From positions 1 to 6,913 of the forward strand of contig SYBY01000479.1 of the NCBI GenBank assembly GCA_005788585.1: a DNA stretch of 6,913 nt, given 5' to 3'. Under the pieces are notes generated by a model, which ran no database searches, was not told the DNA's origin, and was given only the letters and a program-made list of their open reading frames with translations. A program made the translations under genes and the position numbers. This DNA is from Actinomycetota bacterium. Lineage in GTDB: Bacteria; Actinomycetota; Thermoleophilia; Solirubrobacterales; Solirubrobacteraceae. Position 1 is the stretch's first letter. The number at the start of each line of letters is the position of its first letter. Positions 3,191-6,913 of the stretch are shown piece after piece.

Positions 3191-6190
3191 TCAGCGGACG
3201 CGCACCGTCTTCGTCTTCGCCGACCGGGCCTTCAACGCGCTGTTGCCGAGGAACCGGGCCTGGACGCTGACCTTCGACCGCTTGGTCTTCAGCGTCACGA
3301 TCGTCGAGAACGTGCACCGCTTCGTCAGCGACACGCCCTTCGCGAGCAGCGTGGTCTTCCCGGCCTTCACCCGGATGGTCACCTTGCCCGTGCAGGACAT
3401 GCCCTTGGAGGCAGTCACCTTGCCGGTGATCCGCAGGCGCTTGCCCTTCAAGCGTGTCACCTTCGACGTGACCGACCGCGGCAGGACCAACGCCTCGGTC
3501 GCAGGCGGCGTGGCGGTCCCGGGCGCTCCGGCACCCGGCACGACCGGGGTGACCGGCGCGGGGGCCGGCGGCGTCGGCGTGGAGTTCGAGTCTCCATCCG
3601 TCACCGGCGCGGTCGTGACCGGGTCCGCGGGGCGCTCGATGACGACGGGCTTCGGCGTGACACCGGGCACGTACGTCAGCTTCGGCGCGGTCGCCGGGGC
3701 GATCCGGGCCTTCGCCACCCGGTCATAGGCGTAGGCGTAGCCCAGCAGCTTCGCGTCGTCCCACTCCCGGCCGAGCAGCTGGAAGTTGAACGGCTCGCCG
3801 CTGGCGTTGACCCCACCCGGGAAGATCATGGTGGGGGCGCCCGACGCGGAGGACGGGGGATCGATCCGGCCGAAGCTCGGGGTGATCCCGTCGTTCATCC
3901 CGACGTCCGACAGCAGGCCGGCGTAGAGGACGGCGTCGACGTCGTTGTCGTCCATCCACTGCCCGAGCAGGCGGCGGTACTCCTTGCGGCGGTCATACGC
4001 GGCCTTGACCTGCGTCACCGTCTGGCGGCCGGTCGTCGTGTACGCCGGCACCCCGCCCGCGCGCCGGCTGTACGGCAGGCGCTTCTGCGACGCGATGATC
4101 TCTCCCGCGTCCTTGTACGGGTTCTCCGGATGGGCGTCGATCCAGCGCGCCCAGCCCTCGTAGGACGTGTCGCCGCCCGCCCCGGGGAACGCCGGCGGGT
4201 TGCCCGGCGCAGGCGGAACAGGGACGACCTCGGCGCCTGCGGCCTGGAACTTCGCGAACGCGGCCTTCATCGCGTCGGTCGTCCCGGTGGTCTGGAACGG
4301 GTCGTCGAACGTCGCCGGGATGTACCCGATCCGCTTGCCCTTCAGGGCGTCGGGGTCGAGCGCGGTCCGCCAGTCCTCCGGCGCCTTCTCGTCGGTCTCG
4401 GCGGTGAGCGGGTCCTTCGGGTCGGTGCCGACGACGACGTTCAGCGTGTCGGCGAGGTCGGCCGGCGACAGGGAGAACGCGCCGGCGTAGTCGTTGACGT
4501 AGTTCAACGGCATGACGCCGCTGGCGCTCTGCAGGCCGTCGGTGCCGCGCAGCGAGAAGATGCTCGCCGCAGACGCCGGGCCCCACAGCGAGTCACCCGT
4601 CTGGCTGCCGAACGTGACCGGCACGAAGCTCAGCGCCATCGCGACGGCGGAGCCGCCCGACGAGCCGATCGAGGACTTGGACGGGTCGTAGGCGTTCCAC
4701 ACCTGGCCCCAGGCGCTGTCGGAGAAGTACCCCGAGTTCGCGTACTCGGCCATCGTCGCCTTGCCGATGATCACCGCGCCCGCGTCACGGACCCGCTTGA
4801 CCTGGAACGCGTCCGCCTGCGGGTAGAAGCCCTCGAACACCTGGCTGCCGTTCGTCGTCGGCATGTCCTTCGTGTCGTAGAGATCCTTGAACGCGACCGG
4901 GATGCCGAGCAGCGGGCCCTTCGCGCCCTTCGCCCGCGCCTCGTCGGCCTTGCGCGCCTGTTCCATGGCGTCGTCGGCGACCCACGTGAAGCTGTGGAAG
5001 CCGAACTGGCCGGTGTCGTATGTCGCGATGCGATCGAGGTAGGCCTGCGTGATCTCCTGCGAGGTGGTCTTGCCCGACTCCATGTCGGCCCGCAGCTCCT
5101 GCACCGTCTTCTCGACGACGTCGTACGGCGAGCTCGTGGTCAGCGCCTTGGGCTGCGGCGCCGCCTGGGTGTCGAGCTTCGTGATGGCGGCACACGCGGC
5201 GGCGTCGAAGGACGGCACGCCCGCGGTGATCGCGGCCGGGGTCCAGTTGGCCAGCGCGCACAGCTGCGCGGTGGTCAGGTCGCCCAGCGGGGGCACGGCG
5301 ACGAGCTGCTCGGCCCGGAGCTTCACCGCAGCGACTTCGGTGCCCGCGTCCGGCCGCGCGTTGTCGGCTGTGGTGCCGGTGCCCTGCTTCTCGCCGACGC
5401 CGATGACGACGAACCGTGCCAGCGACCGGGTCTCGCCCGGTGCGAGCGCGAACTTGTGCCCGTAGCCCTGGTGGTTGGCCTCGTGGCCGGTCAGGGGCAG
5501 CGGGATGTCGAACCCGCCCCGCAGGAAGTCGGTCGGAGCGGTGCCCGTGTTCGGCGAGCCGACGACTGCCGCGGACGGGCCGTTCTGGCTCGGGTTGCCG
5601 GCGCGGGTGGTCGGGCTCGCCATGGCGACCCACGAGTCGGCGACGGTCGGCACCAGGTCGCCGCTGGACGTGCCGACGACCTCGCTCTGGTTCTCGCCGG
5701 TGTTGTAGCCCGTCATGCCGCCGAAGACGACCTCCACCGTCACGCCCTGCGAGGTCGTGTTCGTGAAGGTGTCGAAGAACCGCGCGTAGCGATCCGAGCG
5801 CTGGATCTTGATGGCCCGGGTCATGCTGACGCCGCCGACCTCGACGGCCTTCGTGGTCTCGAATCGGTCGAGCCCGTCATACCGCAGTCCGAACCCGCGC
5901 GTGAGCTGGCCGTTCATGAGGGCCGAACGCCCCTCGAGCTTGCCGGCGACCCGCACCCGGATCCCGCCGTATCCCCGCAGCGCGGCGCCGGTCGTGTTGC
6001 GGATGGACCCGGTGTCGACACCCGGCGCGGCGCCGTCGTGGACGCCCCAGCTGTCGCCACTGGCGGTGGGGACCGAGTTGTAGGCCTCGGCGGCCGGGGC
6101 GCCGGCGGCGAGGCCGGCGATCACCGCGGCCACGGTGACACTGCGGCGTGAGCGACGCGGACGGTGTCCGCGCAGGGATCCTTCAGGCAA
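3191..6190 (-). CDS. Secreted multidomain amidase (amidase-signature family)
   Basis: This 999-residue exported hydrolase probably cleaves an amide (or ester) bond outside the membrane. A basic N-terminus with SRR (14-16), a hydrophobic stretch (17-33) and AEA (34-36) form a signal peptide, possibly Tat-dependent, cut after residue 36. Residues 37 to about 300 form an unrecognised beta-rich region. Residues 301-350 are a short Ala-rich segment with C311 and C333. The amidase domain spans about 355-835. Its triad is Lys435 (in VAFKD), cis-Ser510 (in IGSSGGS) and nucleophile Ser534 (in QTGDS). The 24-residue gap between the serines equals that of fatty acid amide hydrolase (217/241). A Pro/Thr/Ala linker (841-900) leads to a basic beta-rich domain (903-999) with C933 and C959. 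The start is TTG with GGAG 10 nt upstream; an in-frame TAG at 6235-6233 excludes longer versions. The substrate is unknown. It is not a GatA, given its export signal and architecture. The gene is transcribed alone. Confidence 0.88.
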   Translation of the reverse strand: MPEGSLRGHRPRRSRRSVTVAAVIAGLAAGAPAAEAYNSVPTASGDSWGVHDGAAPGVDTGSIRNTTGAALRGYGGIRVRVAGKLEGRSALMNGQLTRGFGLRYDGLDRFETTKAVEVGGVSMTRAIKIQRSDRYARFFDTFTNTTSQGVTVEVVFGGMTGYNTGENQSEVVGTSSGDLVPTVADSWVAMASPTTRAGNPSQNGPSAAVVGSPNTGTAPTDFLRGGFDIPLPLTGHEANHQGYGHKFALAPGETRSLARFVVIGVGEKQGTGTTADNARPDAGTEVAAVKLRAEQLVAVPPLGDLTTAQLCALANWTPAAITAGVPSFDAAACAAITKLDTQAAPQPKALTTSSPYDVVEKTVQELRADMESGKTTSQEITQAYLDRIATYDTGQFGFHSFTWVADDAMEQARKADEARAKGAKGPLLGIPVAFKDLYDTKDMPTTNGSQVFEGFYPQADAFQVKRVRDAGAVIIGKATMAEYANSGYFSDSAWGQVWNAYDPSKSSIGSSGGSAVAMALSFVPVTFGSQTGDSLWGPASAASIFSLRGTDGLQSASGVMPLNYVNDYAGAFSLSPADLADTLNVVVGTDPKDPLTAETDEKAPEDWRTALDPDALKGKRIGYIPATFDDPFQTTGTTDAMKAAFAKFQAAGAEVVPVPPAPGNPPAFPGAGGDTSYEGWARWIDAHPENPYKDAGEIIASQKRLPYSRRAGGVPAYTTTGRQTVTQVKAAYDRRKEYRRLLGQWMDDNDVDAVLYAGLLSDVGMNDGITPSFGRIDPPSSASGAPTMIFPGGVNASGEPFNFQLLGREWDDAKLLGYAYAYDRVAKARIAPATAPKLTYVPGVTPKPVVIERPADPVTTAPVTDGDSNSTPTPPAPAPVTPVVPGAGAPGTATPPATEALVLPRSVTSKVTRLKGKRLRITGKVTASKGMSCTGKVTIRVKAGKTTLLAKGVSLTKRCTFSTIVTLKTKRSKVSVQARFLGNSALKARSAKTKTVRVR

Positions 6191-6200
6191 CGCGATCGAG

Positions 6201-6235
6201 CTCCAGGGTGGTAGGCGAGCGGGCGCCGGACGCTA
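6201..6235 (-). promoter_or_regulatory. Putative -10 box and ribosome binding site for the amidase gene
   Basis: On the minus strand TAGCGT (6235-6230) fits a TAnnnT -10 box, and GGAG (6204-6201) lies 10 nt before the TTG start at 6190. This would give a 5' leader of roughly 30 nt, unlike the apparently leaderless neighbours. No -35 element is clear. The -10 call is weak; the GGAG is the better of the two. Confidence 0.35.
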
Positions 6236-6374
6236 GGAGCGATGCAGGCCCGGCACATCGGACGAGATGTCGAACCGCTTTTGCGGGTCGTACGCCCGAT
6301 CGGCCTACCTGCTCGTTGGCCGTTCACTGGTCGGAAGCCGGGGAGAACCGGCGCGCGCCGTGCCCGGCCGTGCG

Positions 6375-6380
6375 TACCAT
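6375..6380 (+). promoter_or_regulatory. Putative -10 box for leaderless transcription of the 138-residue protein gene
   Basis: TACCAT is followed by 8 nt and then the ATG at 6389. This matches the TAnnnT-N7/8-start pattern at two other genes in the window. No Shine-Dalgarno precedes this ATG, which favours a leaderless mRNA and supports ATG 6389 over the upstream ATG at 6242. Confidence 0.45.
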
Positions 6381-6388
6381 CGCGCGCC

Positions 6389-6805
6389 ATGGACCGCGAG
6401 CCGTTGGAGGGGATCGGCGCGGCGGATGCGCATCTGGGCCGGCGGGTACCGCTGCCGCGCGTCCCGCTGCCGCTTGCCCGGTGGGTGGACGTCATGGCGC
6501 TGGGGACCTACGCCGTGGAGATCGCGTGGAACCTCGACGACACGCGCAACGGCGATCCGGGCCGCCTCGCGCTCTACGTGGGCTCCGGTCCGCCGCCGGA
6601 GCGCGCCCTCGGCGATCCGGTCGCGCTGGGGCGCTATGCCCATCGCACCGCCCCGCTCGAGGATGCGGACAGCTCGCTGCGACCGGTCCACGAGCTCAGC
6701 TGGGTCGACGACGGCCTGTACCTGCGCCTGACGGGGCAGGGTCCGTGGGCGCTCGACCGGCTCGTGGCGATTGCCGACTCGGTGCGCCCCGGCGAGCCTG
6801 GATAG
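6389..6805 (+). CDS. Uncharacterised 138-residue protein
   Basis: I do not recognise a named family. The predicted product is 138 residues, with no signal peptide and no clear membrane segment, so it is probably cytoplasmic. The N-terminal third is Pro/Leu/Arg-rich (PLPRVPLPLARWVD, 21-34). Next comes an ordered-looking stretch, MALGTYAVEIAWNLDD (36-51), and LALYVGSGPPPE (60-71). The C-terminal part, HELSWVDDGLYLRLTG (101-116) and DRLVAIADSV (123-132), has the strand-turn-strand-helix look of DUF4367-like ligand or stress-sensor domains, where a W-x-x-x-G-x-x-x-x-L strand precedes an L-x-x-I-A-x-S helix. That resemblance is tentative. I chose ATG 6389 because the upstream in-frame extension looks like non-coding translation and TACCAT lies 8 nt before this ATG. 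The stop at 6803 lies 10 nt before the glpX ATG, and the TAG stop forms part of glpX's possible -10 box. Confidence 0.7.
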   Translation: MDREPLEGIGAADAHLGRRVPLPRVPLPLARWVDVMALGTYAVEIAWNLDDTRNGDPGRLALYVGSGPPPERALGDPVALGRYAHRTAPLEDADSSLRPVHELSWVDDGLYLRLTGQGPWALDRLVAIADSVRPGEPG

Positions 6806-6808
6806 GCT
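6803..6808 (+). promoter_or_regulatory. Putative -10 box for leaderless glpX transcription
   Basis: TAGGCT is followed by 7 nt and the ATG of glpX at 6816. The first three bases are also the stop codon of the preceding gene. No Shine-Dalgarno sits at a usual distance. The same spacing occurs before the reductase gene, but co-transcription with the upstream gene is equally possible. Confidence 0.4.
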
Positions 6809-6815
6809 CCGGCGC

Positions 6816-6913
6816 ATGAGCACGCCCGAGCATCAGGTCCTCCAGCAGCCCGATCCGTCCAAGCCCGACCGCAACCTCGCTCTCGAGCTGGTGCGCGTCA
6901 CGGAGGCCGCGGC
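6816..6913 (+). CDS. glpX: Fructose-1,6-bisphosphatase class II, N-terminal fragment
   Basis: Only 32 codons are present before the right edge. After a short variable N-terminus, the translation reads RNLALELVRVTEAA, which closely matches the opening helix of class II fructose-1,6-bisphosphatases (GlpX), where R-x-L-A-x-E-x-x-R-V-T-E-x-A precedes the W-x-G-R-G-D-K motif (beyond the edge here). The enzyme removes the 1-phosphate from fructose-1,6-bisphosphate in gluconeogenesis, in the cytoplasm, using a divalent metal. In actinobacteria GlpX is usually the main or only FBPase. The ATG at 6816 follows the stop of the 138-residue gene by 10 nt. A bifunctional FBPase/sedoheptulose-bisphosphatase is possible and cannot be told apart from the fragment. 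Confidence 0.85.
   Translation, partial: MSTPEHQVLQQPDPSKPDRNLALELVRVTEAA

Larger units (their letters stand above)
6191..6388. other. Divergent intergenic region (amidase / hypothetical protein)
   Basis: These 198 bp separate the amidase start from the plus-strand hypothetical gene and hold both promoters. The plus-strand frame is open from 6242, but that upstream part is low-complexity Arg/Pro-rich translation and looks non-coding. A perfect 12-bp G/C-only palindrome sits at 6349-6360, over the -35 position of the plus-strand promoter. A small inverted pair, ACATC/GATGT with a 6-nt gap, lies near 6256-6271. I see no RNA gene or riboswitch. Confidence 0.5.

Noticed and set aside
4595..4700. 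Amidase as a GatA subunit of the tRNA amidotransferase
   Set aside because: It has a signal peptide, large extra domains and no gatB/gatC neighbours. Only the generic Lys-Ser-Ser amidase signature is shared.
4130..6151. Long plus-strand open frame (673 codons) antisense to the amidase gene
   Set aside because: Its translation is Arg/Val/Gly-rich with no recognisable domain, while the minus strand encodes a clear amidase with catalytic residues. High GC makes long antisense frames expected.
6242..6388. 49-codon N-terminal extension of the hypothetical protein starting at ATG 6242
   Set aside because: The extension is Arg/Pro-rich, without structure, and lies in the divergent promoter region. 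ATG 6389 has a plausible leaderless promoter right before it.
6121..6495. Minus-strand open frame of 124 codons across the amidase start and intergenic region
   Set aside because: It overlaps the amidase start on the same strand in another frame and runs through the promoter gap. The composition is Arg/Ser/Pro-rich and it has no ribosome binding site or motif.

Overview
The window is a GC-rich stretch of accessory and central-metabolism genes from what looks like an actinobacterium. The class Thermoleophilia (order Solirubrobacterales) is my best guess. Three things suggest it: very high GC with G/C at almost every third codon position; several genes that seem to start leaderlessly, with a TAnnnT -10 box 7-8 nt before the start codon; and a secreted enzyme ending in a basic, two-cysteine, beta-rich module of a kind I associate with exported proteins of that group. 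The lineage is inference only.

Region 1 (1-1732, minus strand) is a tight operon. It runs from a stand-alone RibD-C/dihydrofolate-reductase-like oxidoreductase (GTG start at 1732), through a ROK-family sugar kinase (8-bp overlap), to the first 25 codons of a ribose-5-phosphate isomerase B (rpiB, 4-bp ATGA overlap), which is cut by the left edge. Sugar phosphorylation next to pentose-phosphate isomerisation suggests a sugar-phosphate/NADPH theme.

Region 2 (1733-3172, plus strand) diverges from region 1 across only 57 bp. It holds a two-gene unit: a short-chain dehydrogenase closely resembling animal DHRS12, and a SRPBCC/polyketide-cyclase-fold protein whose ATG abuts the dehydrogenase stop. 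A 13-bp perfect hairpin that includes the SRPBCC stop codon probably ends this unit, and possibly also the converging gene of region 3.

Region 3 (3191-6190, minus strand) is one long gene for a 999-residue exported amidase-signature enzyme. It has a signal peptide with an Arg-Arg pair, an unrecognised N-terminal beta-rich region of about 260 residues, a complete Lys-Ser-Ser amidase domain, a Pro/Thr/Ala linker, and a C-terminal module with 27 Lys/Arg and no Asp/Glu. It starts with TTG.

Region 4 (6191-6913) is a 198-bp divergent intergenic region, then on the plus strand a 138-residue uncharacterised protein (ATG 6389), then the start of glpX (class II fructose-1,6-bisphosphatase), cut by the right edge. 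Central carbon genes (rpiB, glpX) therefore lie at both ends, with the dehydrogenase/SRPBCC pair and the secreted amidase between them.

I see no RNA genes, CRISPR arrays, insertion sequences, attachment sites or origins. I found no clear multi-gene novel system. The most distinctive object is the multidomain secreted amidase.
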